This document shows, piece by piece, positions 16,630 to 25,970 of a DNA stretch of 43,729 bases (position 1 is the stretch's first letter; each line of letters opens with the position of its first letter). This stretch comes from JBKPCD01 sp046727175 (GTDB lineage Bacteria; Acidobacteriota; Vicinamibacteria; Vicinamibacterales; 2-12-FULL-66-21). The stretch covers positions 1-43,729 of the forward strand of contig JBKPCD010000083.1 in NCBI GenBank assembly GCA_046727175.1, written 5' to 3'. The notes beneath the pieces are model-generated. The model was given only the letters and a program-made list of their open reading frames with translations, made no database searches and had not been told where the DNA came from. Position numbers and translations under genes: made by a program.

Positions 16630-17772
16630 CTACGCGATGCCAACCACGATCATCGTCGCGTCATCGTCGAACTTACCGCCGCTGAACGCGTTCACATCGG
16701 CGAGAAGCGCATCCTTCATTACCTCGGGAGGCTGCGTGTGTGACGCGAGCACGGCGGCAGTCAACAGCTGTTCGCCGTATTCGTCACCGGCTGCGTTTCG
16801 TGCTTCCGTGATTCCGTCGGTGTAGAAGACGAGGCGATCGCCGGGGCCGAACGGCAGCTCTCCCTGTCCGTACGTCGTCTCGGGGAAGACGCCGAGCACT
16901 ATCCCTCCTTCCGAGAGGAGATCAATCGATCCATCGGTGCGTACGAGCAGCGGCGGATTGTGACCGGCGTTCGAGTACAAGACGCGGCGCGAGGCCGGGT
17001 CGATCCGGGCATAACAGAACGTAGCAAATCGTCCGCTGGCCATGTTTCGGCAGAGCAGCCGGTTCACGCTCGCGCAGATTGCAGAGGGCGGCACCGACTC
17101 CTGGGCGAAGGCGCGAACCGCGGCTTGCAGGTTGGACATCAGGAGCGCGGCAGGCAATCCTTTTCCGGCAATATCGGCGATCGACACACCGAGCACCTGA
17201 CCGAACCCCAATGTATCGAAGCAGTCGCCGCCGACCCCGTTCGCAGGCTGCCAGGCCATGGCAAGCTGCACACCTGCAATCTGCGGAACGCCCGTCGGGA
17301 GCAGCCCCCGCTGGATCAGTCGCGCGTCTTCGAGCTCCCGCTGCTGTTTCTGGTCGCGTCGTCGCGCCGCGCGAGCGTCCGTGATCTCGCGTTCGAGAAT
17401 CTCGAGCAGCACCACATCTTCCCAGGGCTTTTGCACGAAGCTCTTCGCCCCGCGGCGCATGGCCTCGACGGCGGTATCGATGCTGCCCCAGCCGGTCATC
17501 ACGACGATTGGCAGCGCCGGATCGTGGGCGCGCACGCGCGGAATCAGCTCCAGCCCTTCGCGGCCGGAGGTCGTGTCGCGGGTATAGTTCAAGTCCATGA
17601 GCAGCAGGTCGAAGGATTCGGCACACAGCCGCTCCATGACGGCATCGGTCGAGCTGACGAACTGCGGCTCGTAGCCTTCGCCGGTCAGCAGCCACCGAAG
17701 CGCTTCGAGCACGTCCGGCTGGTCGTCGGCGACCAGCACACGCGGAGGTGTCGGATCGTTGTGCGAAGCCAT
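16630..17772 (-). CDS. Response regulator with SpoIIE/RsbU-type serine phosphatase output
   Basis: A 380-residue protein. Residues 10-130 form a receiver domain: acidic pair in VLVADDQPD, phospho-acceptor Asp in LLMDLNYTRD, GWGS switch serine region and lysine in VQKPWED. A coiled linker follows (RRRDQKQQRELEDARLIQRGLLP) and then a PP2C-type phosphatase with GGDCFD, DIAGKGLPAALLMS and FYTDGITEARN. It probably dephosphorylates an anti-sigma-factor antagonist when phosphorylated. Its receiver shares DLNYTRDTTSG with the divergent regulator at 18162. ATGs at 17772 and 17799 are both possible; neither has a clear ribosome site. Confidence 0.92.
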   Translation of the reverse strand: MASHNDPTPPRVLVADDQPDVLEALRWLLTGEGYEPQFVSSTDAVMERLCAESFDLLLMDLNYTRDTTSGREGLELIPRVRAHDPALPIVVMTGWGSIDTAVEAMRRGAKSFVQKPWEDVVLLEILEREITDARAARRRDQKQQRELEDARLIQRGLLPTGVPQIAGVQLAMAWQPANGVGGDCFDTLGFGQVLGVSIADIAGKGLPAALLMSNLQAAVRAFAQESVPPSAICASVNRLLCRNMASGRFATFCYARIDPASRRVLYSNAGHNPPLLVRTDGSIDLLSEGGIVLGVFPETTYGQGELPFGPGDRLVFYTDGITEARNAAGDEYGEQLLTAAVLASHTQPPEVMKDALLADVNAFSGGKFDDDATMIVVGIA

Positions 17773-17936
17773 GCGGAGTTTCGTAAAGATCTCGAACATG
17801 CGCGAGAGCGAGCAGAACCAAGGACCGTGCCACCCCGCGTCGCGCCAGAATCAAGCAAAAGGGCCCGACCCAACACCGGGCGATCCCCGACCGGCGACTC
17901 TCAGTCCGACTGACGCGACGCGGCCAGGCATTCGAG

Positions 17937-18118
17937 GTGCCTGGTGCCATGTGCCACGTGCTCGGTGCTCGGCGTCGGTGTTCGGCTACGTGCCGGTTCA
18001 GCGCTTCGGGTCCAGATCGTGCACGCTCACGGGATGAGCCCCAGACACAGAGCACGTGTGCATGTGGCTGAGCACCGAGCACGTTGCACCCGGCACCGGG
18101 CACCAGGCAGCGGGGCAC
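17937..18118. repeat. Long imperfect inverted repeat, GTGCCTGGTGCC family, in divergent regulator gap
   Basis: The left arm (17937-17975) has TGCCTGGTGCC, GTGCCACGTGC and TCGGTGCTC. The right arm (18068-18118) has the complements GAGCACCGAGCACG and GGCACCGGGCACCAGGCA. The arms are about 90 nt apart. The 17800-18161 gap holds this repeat and presumably both promoters; no gene is seen. Confidence 0.85.
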
Positions 18119-18161
18119 TTGGGCTCCTGAGTGCCGTTGTATTCTACGTTGCGCGAACGAG

Positions 18162-19538
18162 ATGGCCGAAACAAGTCCGGTCCGGATTCTGATCGCCGAT
18201 GATCAACCGGACATCCTGAATGCGCTGAAGTTCCTGCTCGCCGACGAAGGATACGAGGTCAGCGAGACGCGCTCGCCGGGAGAGGCGCTCGAACGACTCG
18301 AGGCGGCGGACTTCGATCTGGCAATCGTCGATCTGAACTACACGCGCGATACGACCTCAGGACAGGAGGGGTTCGATCTGCTGGAGCGAATCAAGGCGCT
18401 CGATCCCACCTTGCCCGTTCTCGTGATCACGGCCTGGAGCAGCGTGGCCGGCGCGGTCGAGGCCATGCGCCGCGGCGCACGCGACTACATCGAGAAGCCG
18501 TGGGACGACGAGCGGCTGCTCGTGACGGTCAGAACGCAGATCGATCTGAGGCGCGCGCTGAGGCGGAGTCAGCGTCTCCAGGAAGCCAACACGCGGCTGC
18601 AGCGCGGCGCCTCGCCGGCGTTCATCGGCTCGTCTCGCGCGATCGAAGCGATCAGGCAGACCATCGATCGAGTCGCCCCGTCGGACGCTGCCGTCCTCAT
18701 CACGGGCGAGCACGGAACCGGCAAAGAGGTCGTTGCGACGTGGGTTCATGCGCTGTCGGATCGCAAAGGCAAACCGATGGTGACGATGAACGCGGGAGGG
18801 CTGGCCGAAGGGATCGCGGAGAGCGAGTTGTTCGGTCACGTCAAGGGAGCGTTCACCGACGCGCGCTTCGATCGCATCGGGTGCTTCGAGCTGGCGGACG
18901 AAGGCACGCTGTTCCTGGACGAGATCGCGAACATGCCGTCACGGCTGCAGGCAAAACTCCTGCGGGTTCTCCAGACGGGCGAGGTGCAGCGAGTCGGGTC
19001 GTCGCGGCTGCGGTACGTGAACGTCCGCGTGCTCTCGGCCACCAACGCGGACCTTTCGGTCGAGATCGAGGCGGGCCGCTTTCGAGAGGACCTCCTCTAT
19101 CGACTGAACACGGTGGTGATCCACCTGCCGCCGCTCCGCAACCGACCGGAGGACATCGAGCCGCTCGCGGCGCATTTCCTCGCGCATTATGCGGCCCGCT
19201 ACCGCAAGCGGCTCACGGGATTCGCTGCCGACGCGAACAAGGCGATGCGTAGTCATCGTTGGCCGGGAAACGTCCGCGAGCTGGCCCACAGCATCGAGCG
19301 CGCCGTGCTGATGGCGGATTCGTCCACGACGTCAATCGCAGCGCAACATCTCGGGCTGCATACTCAACGGACAGCCGAAGCCGCCGCTGACGCGCTGTCG
19401 CTCGAAGAAGCGGAGCGCGTCTTCATCGAGAAGGTGCTGGCGCGCCATTCGGGCGACGTCCGTCTGGCGGCGCAGCAGCTTGGCATGAGCCGCAGCGCGC
19501 TCTATCGCCGCCTGCAGCAATATGGTGTCCGCGACTAG
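18162..19538 (+). CDS. Sigma-54-dependent response regulator (NtrC family)
   Basis: A 458-residue activator. The receiver domain spans residues 1-125 (Asp13/Asp14, phospho-acceptor Asp57 in IVDLNYTRD, lysine in EKPWDD). The AAA+ domain has Walker A GEHGTGKE, sigma-54 contact loop GAFTDA in place of the commoner GAFTGA, Walker B GTLFLDEI, and RFREDLLYRL. A Fis-type helix-turn-helix ends the protein (VRLAAQQLGMSRSALYRRL). The ATG at 18162 is chosen from the receiver start. The kinase gene overlaps its end by 17 bases, so the pair is co-expressed. The target promoter is unknown. Confidence 0.96.
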   Translation: MAETSPVRILIADDQPDILNALKFLLADEGYEVSETRSPGEALERLEAADFDLAIVDLNYTRDTTSGQEGFDLLERIKALDPTLPVLVITAWSSVAGAVEAMRRGARDYIEKPWDDERLLVTVRTQIDLRRALRRSQRLQEANTRLQRGASPAFIGSSRAIEAIRQTIDRVAPSDAAVLITGEHGTGKEVVATWVHALSDRKGKPMVTMNAGGLAEGIAESELFGHVKGAFTDARFDRIGCFELADEGTLFLDEIANMPSRLQAKLLRVLQTGEVQRVGSSRLRYVNVRVLSATNADLSVEIEAGRFREDLLYRLNTVVIHLPPLRNRPEDIEPLAAHFLAHYAARYRKRLTGFAADANKAMRSHRWPGNVRELAHSIERAVLMADSSTTSIAAQHLGLHTQRTAEAAADALSLEEAERVFIEKVLARHSGDVRLAAQQLGMSRSALYRRLQQYGVRD

Positions 19539-20889
19539 AACTGGCAAGCCGGTTCCCGGGACACCGGTGCGGGCAAAGATTCCGCATTGGAGCCTCGAAC
19601 GATCGGTGCTGCTGCTCGCGGTCCTCGCCGGAGTGCCGTCAGGCGGCGCGCTCCTGTTCATGATGTGGGGACAGGCGTACTCGTTCGAGGTGCGGTGGAC
19701 GCTCGCAGCCGTGGTGCTCCTCGTGTGGATCGGCGCGGCGGCGTATGCGTACCAGATCGTCACGCGCGCGCTCTATCTGCAAGCGAACCTGCTCGGCGCG
19801 CTCAGGGAGGGCGACTACTCCATTCGAGGCGTAGGCGCGATGCCTGGAAGCGCCGTCGATCTCGTCATCCACGAAATCAACGCGCTCGGCGACACGCTCC
19901 AGCGGCAGCGCACCGAAGCGGTCGAGTCCACTGCACTGCTCCAAAGCGTCATGGGGGCGATCGACGTCGCCGTGTTCGCGTTCGACATGGATGAGAAGCT
20001 CGTCCTCGTCAACCGAGCGGGTGAACGCCTCATCGGGCAACCGGCGGCGGGGCTCCTCGGCAAAGCCGCGAAAGAGCTTCGGCTCGCTCATTGTCTCGAA
20101 GGAGAGACGCCGCGGCTCCTCGATCGCACGTTCGGGCCGGAAAGCGGACGGCTGGAGCTCCGGCGATCGACGTTCCGGCGCGACGGCAAACCGCATCACC
20201 TGCTCGTCTTCGCCGACCTCACCCGGTCGCTGCGCGAAGAAGAACAACAGGCCTGGCAGCGCATCGTCCGCGTCCTGTCCCACGAGATCAACAACTCGCT
20301 GACGCCAATCAAGTCGATCGCACACAGCATCAGGCGAATGATTTCGCGCGTGCCGGACCTTCCGCGCGCGGCAGAGATTGAGGACGGCCTCAATCTGATC
20401 GAGACGCGATCGGGATCCCTCGGCCGATTTCTGCGGGCGTACGCCCAGCTGGCACGACTACCGAAGCCGCAGCAGCGTCCGATCCAGATTGCTCCGATCG
20501 CTCATCGTATCGCGGAGCTCGAGAACCGGCTGCCCGTCGCGGTGAAAGCCTCGGAGGACGTCGAGATCAGCGCGGATCCGGATCAACTCGAGCAGCTCTT
20601 GATCAACGTCGTCCGCAACGCCGTCGATGCGACGCTCGAAACGAGCGGCAATGTGTCGATCGATTGGCAGAAGGTCGACGGAGCGTTGCAGGTGACGGTC
20701 GAAGACGAGGGCCCGGGACTGCCGGATACCTCCAATCTGTTCGTGCCGTTCTTCACGACCAAGCCGACCGGCTCGGGAATCGGTCTCGCGCTCAGTCGCC
20801 AGATTGCCGAAGCGCACGGCGGCACGCTGGCGCTCGAGAACCGTCTCGAAGCCCACGGCTGCCGTGCGATTCTGCGGCTCCCGCTGTAG
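19522..20889 (+). CDS. Sensor histidine kinase (NtrY-like)
   Basis: A 455-residue kinase that should phosphorylate the preceding regulator. Two hydrophobic segments occur near residues 28-47 and 55-80 with almost no periplasmic loop between them, so the signal may come from the membrane or cytoplasm. A PAS-like domain follows (residues about 135-240), then the phospho-acceptor helix LSHEINNSLTPIKSIAHSI, N-box NVVRNAVDAT, GPGLPD, and the FFTTKPTGSGIGLALSRQI ATP lid. The ATG at 19522 lies inside the regulator gene; overlap coupling is likely. Confidence 0.93.
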   Translation: MVSATRTGKPVPGTPVRAKIPHWSLERSVLLLAVLAGVPSGGALLFMMWGQAYSFEVRWTLAAVVLLVWIGAAAYAYQIVTRALYLQANLLGALREGDYSIRGVGAMPGSAVDLVIHEINALGDTLQRQRTEAVESTALLQSVMGAIDVAVFAFDMDEKLVLVNRAGERLIGQPAAGLLGKAAKELRLAHCLEGETPRLLDRTFGPESGRLELRRSTFRRDGKPHHLLVFADLTRSLREEEQQAWQRIVRVLSHEINNSLTPIKSIAHSIRRMISRVPDLPRAAEIEDGLNLIETRSGSLGRFLRAYAQLARLPKPQQRPIQIAPIAHRIAELENRLPVAVKASEDVEISADPDQLEQLLINVVRNAVDATLETSGNVSIDWQKVDGALQVTVEDEGPGLPDTSNLFVPFFTTKPTGSGIGLALSRQIAEAHGGTLALENRLEAHGCRAILRLPL

Positions 20890-20997
20890 TGCCCGGTCCG
20901 GGCCCCACCGCCAGGCGCTGCGGCTCGACTCGCTCACGCTCGCCGCGGCCGCAGGCGCTACTACCGAGCTGCCGGTCATGTGCGTTAACCTCCTCGT

Positions 20998-22356
20998 ATG
21001 CGTGAGCGGCGTTCACGCCATACGAAATCCGAGAAGCTCTTCGCAGAAGCGGTGCGCATCCTGCCGGGCGGCGTGGACAGTCCCGTACGTGCGTTCAAGG
21101 CGGTCGGCGCAAATCCCATTTTCATCCAGCGCGCCCGCGGCGCGTACCTCGAGGATGTCGACGGTCACACCTACATCGATTACGTGATGTCGTGGGGCCC
21201 GCTCATTCACGGACACGCGCCCAAGGGTCTCGTCAAAGCGCTTGCAGCGGCTGCATCGAACGGGACGAGCTTCGGGGCGCCGACCCATCTCGAGACACGC
21301 CTCGCGCAGCGCGTGGCGCTGCTGATGCCCGCGATGGAACGCATTCGGTTCGTCAACTCCGGCACCGAGGCCGCCATGAGCGCGCTGCGGGTCGCCCGCG
21401 CGGCAACGAGGCGCGGCCGCGTCGTCAAGTTCGAAGGGTGCTATCACGGACACGCGGATGCGTTCCTCGTCAAGGCAGGATCTGGCGCGACGACGCTCGG
21501 CATTCCGACCAGTCCCGGTGTGCCTGTTACGGTTGCGCACGATACGCTGCTCGCACGATTCAACGACCTCGATTCGGTCGAGCGACTCTTCGAGGCCAAC
21601 GACGGACAGATTGCGGCCATCTTCGTCGAGCCAATCGCAGGCAACATGGGGCTCGTGCCGCCGCGTGACGGCTTTCTCCAGGGCCTTCGCCGCATCTGCG
21701 ATCGCGAGAATGCGCTGCTCATCTTCGATGAGGTGATCTCGGGCTTCCGCGCGGCCGCAGGCGGGGCGCAGCAGTTGTTCAATGTGCGCCCCGACCTGAC
21801 GTGTCTCGGCAAGATCATTGGCGGCGGCCTTCCCGTCGGCGCGTACGGGGGGCGCGCGGACCTCATGGATCTCGTCGCTCCCGCCGGTCCTGTCTATCAA
21901 GCGGGCACGCTCTCCGGCAATCCGCTGGCAATGACTGCCGGTCTCTGGTGTCTTCAGGAGCTCTCACCCCGCTTGTACGAGCACCTCGCCCGGCTCGGCG
22001 CGAAGCTCGCCGCCGGCCTTGCCGACGCGGCGCGCGATGCGGGTGTCCCGCTGCAGGTCAACGCCTTGGGTTCGCTGCTCACACCATTCTTCACGACCCA
22101 GCCGGTACGCAATTACGAGTCGGCGCTGACCTCCGACACGGAATCCTATGGCCGGTTCTTTCGGGAGCTCCTCGAGCGCGGAGTTTACGCGCCGCCCTCG
22201 CAGTTCGAGGCGTGGTTCTTCTCCGGCGCGCACACCGAGAAGGATGTGGACAAGACAATTCGAGCGGCGAGGAAGGCGATGGAGAAGGTCCGAAGTCCGA
22301 AGTCCGAAGTCCGAAGTAAGAAGTACGAGGTTCGAAGGGACAACCTTCCTTCATAG
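20998..22356 (+). CDS. hemL: Glutamate-1-semialdehyde 2,1-aminomutase with repeat-encoded tail
   Basis: HemL converts the HemA product to 5-aminolevulinate. The protein has the family motifs LPGGVDSPVRAF near the start, FVNSGTEAAMSALRVAR, YHGHADAFLVKAGSG, and the PLP lysine in GKIIGGGLPVGAYGG (Lys272). The core ends near RAARKAMEKV. Residues 432-452 (RSPKSEVRSKKYEVRR and five more) are encoded by the AAGTCCG/AAGTAAG repeat and have no counterpart in ordinary HemL, so the original stop was probably lost to the repeat. It is the one step of the 5-aminolevulinate branch set apart from the hemA-hemB run. Confidence 0.95.
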   Translation: MRERRSRHTKSEKLFAEAVRILPGGVDSPVRAFKAVGANPIFIQRARGAYLEDVDGHTYIDYVMSWGPLIHGHAPKGLVKALAAAASNGTSFGAPTHLETRLAQRVALLMPAMERIRFVNSGTEAAMSALRVARAATRRGRVVKFEGCYHGHADAFLVKAGSGATTLGIPTSPGVPVTVAHDTLLARFNDLDSVERLFEANDGQIAAIFVEPIAGNMGLVPPRDGFLQGLRRICDRENALLIFDEVISGFRAAAGGAQQLFNVRPDLTCLGKIIGGGLPVGAYGGRADLMDLVAPAGPVYQAGTLSGNPLAMTAGLWCLQELSPRLYEHLARLGAKLAAGLADAARDAGVPLQVNALGSLLTPFFTTQPVRNYESALTSDTESYGRFFRELLERGVYAPPSQFEAWFFSGAHTEKDVDKTIRAARKAMEKVRSPKSEVRSKKYEVRRDNLPS

Positions 22357-22392
22357 TCTCTTCCTTCGTACTTCGTACTTCTTACTTCTTTC
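22290..22392. repeat. Inverted tandem repeat hairpin, AAGTCCG/AAGTAAG family (hemL end)
   Basis: The left arm (22290-22340) is four AAGTCCG units, then AAGTAAGAAGTACGAGG and TTCGAAGG. The right arm (22359-22392) is TTCCTTCGTACTTCGTACTT and CTTACTTCTTTC, largely complementary. The left arm is the 3' end of hemL coding sequence and the right arm touches the stop of the convergent glycine-zipper gene. Confidence 0.92.
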
Positions 22393-23296
22393 AGCGCAAG
22401 TTTGGCGGGGAATCCATCCGCACGCGCAGGATCGTGCCTGGCTCGAGCGTGACGTCCTTGCCCTCGGTCGCGACCATCGTACCGCCTCCACCAACCAGCA
22501 CGCCGATAACCGCGCCCTTGACGCCACCGATGATGCCGCCGATGATCGCGCCGACGGCCGAGCCGGCGCCAATGCGGCCCACCTCGCCGCGAATGCCCTC
22601 GCTCTCGAGCGCGTGCGTGACGGTGCCGCGCATCGGATAGTCACGGCCACGTACCGTGATCTGATCGAAAGAGACGGTCAGGCTACCCTTGCGGTCGGTC
22701 CGCGTCGCCTTGTCGACCGAGCTCACGATGCCTCGCATCACGGAGCCCGCCGGGATCAACACCGTATTGTCCTGATAGAGATCGGCCACCGTCACAGCCT
22801 CGAAACGATCCTCAACCTGCGCCGTGCCGGAGCTCAGTTGGGTCTGCAGCCGAACGTCGATTTCCTGTCCGGCGGGAATTACTGTCTGGGCGCCTTTCCG
22901 CGAGTCGGGCGCGCGCTCGACCGGTCGCTCGGTGCTGTACGTGCCTTCGTTCCCGCTCGTTCGGCTGACGCTCGTTTCGCCTCGCGCCTGCGCGCGAATC
23001 TTCTGCAGGCGGTCGCGCACGTCAGCGTACTCGCTCCGGCTCACGCTGCCTTCTTTGCGCAGCTTCACTTTCAGGTAGATGGCTTCCTCGCGGAGCATGT
23101 CGAGGTCGTCCTGCAGCCGCGCCGCCCCGTTCGGGTCCGAGCTCCGCATCCGGGAGAGGTCGGTGTTCGCCTGGTAAATATCATCCTGCAAGCGCTGGAT
23201 GTCGGAGCTGCTCACGCTCGACTGCGCTGCAGCGGGTGCTGCAATCATCAGCGCGCACGCGACAATCAGCGTCTCGAAGAACTTCTTTCCGGTCAT
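22391..23296 (-). CDS. Secreted coiled-coil/glycine-zipper envelope protein, unknown
   Basis: A 301-residue protein with a signal peptide (residues 1-25, ending AAPAAAQ), a charged helical region likely to form a coiled coil (residues 30-105), a polar linker, a beta-rich part (IPAGQEIDVRLQTQLSSG, VLIPAGSVMRGIVSSV), and a glycine-zipper segment (IGAGSAVGAIIGGIIGGVKG) followed by TEGKDVTLEPGTILRVRMDS. Glycine zippers commonly insert in membranes, so attachment to the outer membrane is inferred. I recall this architecture as common in Acidobacteriota without an assigned role. The start at 23296 is chosen for its GTGAGG ribosome site six bases upstream; ATGs just upstream are possible. Confidence 0.8.
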   Translation of the reverse strand: MTGKKFFETLIVACALMIAAPAAAQSSVSSSDIQRLQDDIYQANTDLSRMRSSDPNGAARLQDDLDMLREEAIYLKVKLRKEGSVSRSEYADVRDRLQKIRAQARGETSVSRTSGNEGTYSTERPVERAPDSRKGAQTVIPAGQEIDVRLQTQLSSGTAQVEDRFEAVTVADLYQDNTVLIPAGSVMRGIVSSVDKATRTDRKGSLTVSFDQITVRGRDYPMRGTVTHALESEGIRGEVGRIGAGSAVGAIIGGIIGGVKGAVIGVLVGGGGTMVATEGKDVTLEPGTILRVRMDSPPNLR

Positions 23297-23580
23297 CATC
23301 ATCCTCACTCTTTACTCATCGGTTGTCTTTCCCGACCTCGATTCCGCCGCGCCTCGCCTTTCGGCCCGTTCGATTCTTTCAGATGCAAAAGCTGTCCCAC
23401 CACAGCTCGGCTGGTTTCACAGATATTTAGACAGGGAATTATCCAACGTGGCTGCAACCGTAGGGCTTTCGATGTCCAGCCGTGGTGACGATCCTGACGA
23501 AAGTGGAGCCGGGTTCAGAGAAGCGGGTGACGGTCTTCTATCCGCATGTCAGCAGGGGTGCGGTATGATCGATTGTTCCG

Positions 23581-24813
<1,233 letters not shown>

Positions 24814-24817
24814 CCCG

Positions 24818-25078
24818 TCAATCTTTCCCGCTGACGAGATCCGCGCCCTCTTTGGATTGACGACGACGCAACTGCCCGTCGTCCTCGTCGTTGGAGGGAA
24901 CGCCGTTTGCGGACGAGCCTCGGCCTTCCGACCTATCGGTGGTTCCGTGCAACTCATCGCGACGGTCACCGGCTGCCGCATCGGCGGTTGTGTCACTCTG
25001 CCGTTGTGCGGGATTGTCTTCGATCACGACCTGAAGCGGATCGCCGTGCGGTGCTGGCTGTTTCGATTCCTCAGGCAC
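24818..25078 (-). CDS. Hypothetical small hydrophilic protein
   Basis: An 86-residue frame from GTG at 25078 with a good ribosome site, GAGGGGGG, five bases upstream. The product is very polar, rich in Asp, Glu, Gln, Arg and Ser, begins MPEESKQPAPHGD and has no recognisable domain; it may be disordered. It ends five bases from the convergent ispG stop. The only support is the open frame and ribosome site. It is the only candidate gene in 24814-25172. Confidence 0.35.
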   Translation of the reverse strand: MPEESKQPAPHGDPLQVVIEDNPAQRQSDTTADAAAGDRRDELHGTTDRSEGRGSSANGVPSNDEDDGQLRRRQSKEGADLVSGKD

Positions 25079-25172
25079 GAGTACCCCCCTCGATTGTAGG
25101 ACGATCGATTCGACCTTGCGATTGTGCAGGCAGGCAAACGCGATGCCGAGTAAACCCAGCTCGACCAGACGA

Positions 25173-25928
25173 TCAGTACTGGCGCGGGCGAAGCCGGCGA
25201 GCGTTCATTTCGACGAGGCGACGGAGTTCTTTGAGGGGGTCCGGATTGTCATCGACCTGGAGTCGCAGGACGACGTCGTTGTGGAGCCAGACGCCGCCGT
25301 CCTTCTTGACGATCAGCATTGCTGCGGACTGTTTGCCGCGCGAGTCACCGCCGGCGGCCTGAGCGGCATCGAGAGCGGCCATCAGGCGGAGTGACAGATG
25401 ACCGGGCGTGGTCTCGAATGCCTGGAACATGTTGGTCACCACCGCCTCACCCGCAAGGATGTTGCCCTGCGCCGTGCAGAACTTCCCACCTTTGTGCCCC
25501 GCCCAACTGTCAGCCTTCGGTCCCGTGTGCGCGGCGTAGTTGCCTTTCGCATCCATCACGGCCAGCTGGCGCCCTTCCTTGGGCCACGGACGACCGTTCA
25601 ATCCAGGATCGGGATCGCTATCGAGGATCGCGCGAATGATTGCGTTGGGCGACAAGCCCGCCTTCAGCAACTCGAGCGCCTTCGGCCCGTAGCTGACGTC
25701 GACAATCGCCTGCGTCGCGGCGGCACCAACACCAGCCTCCGCCCAGAGCACGCCGTTGCCGACGGAGAAGACACGCGACTGAACCGCGCCACCGATCTCG
25801 CCGGTGTCGGGATCGTAACCGAGAATTGAAAACGTGCCGGGAGTTTCGGCATAGGGCGTCTGCGCCGTCGATCGATCGGTCGCAAAGACGAGAGCGATCA
25901 GCCCCGCAATCGCAAGAATGCGCCGCAT
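25173..25928 (-). CDS. DUF1028 family protein, exported
   Basis: A 251-residue protein with a signal peptide (residues 1-22, ending STAQ) and the DUF1028 fold: TFSILGYDPDTGEIGGAVQS, VGAAATQAIVDVSYGPKAL, the QLAVMDAKGNYAAHTG block, and AQGNILAGEAVV. The family is thought to adopt an N-terminal-nucleophile hydrolase-like fold, but its substrate is not established. It follows rseP on the same strand after a gap of about 40 bases that contains a GATTAGGGATTC repeat, so it may be the last gene of the uppS operon. Confidence 0.9.
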   Translation of the reverse strand: MRRILAIAGLIALVFATDRSTAQTPYAETPGTFSILGYDPDTGEIGGAVQSRVFSVGNGVLWAEAGVGAAATQAIVDVSYGPKALELLKAGLSPNAIIRAILDSDPDPGLNGRPWPKEGRQLAVMDAKGNYAAHTGPKADSWAGHKGGKFCTAQGNILAGEAVVTNMFQAFETTPGHLSLRLMAALDAAQAAGGDSRGKQSAAMLIVKKDGGVWLHNDVVLRLQVDDNPDPLKELRRLVEMNARRLRPRQY

Positions 25929-25937
25929 CGGCGTCCG

Positions 25938-25967
25938 AGGATAGGGATTAGGGATTCAGGGATTCGC
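25938..25967. repeat. Short degenerate repeat GGATTAGGGATTCAGG (rseP-DUF1028 gap)
   Basis: Three to four GGATTAG/GGATTCAG units fill most of the gap between two co-directional genes. The same units occur in the nuo leader at 3631-3656. Confidence 0.65.
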
Positions 25968-25970
25968 CTC

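Noticed and set aside
16630..20889. Phage-defence or secretion system in the signalling region
   Set aside because: Only two-component and phosphatase genes are present; no effector, nuclease or secretion component was found.
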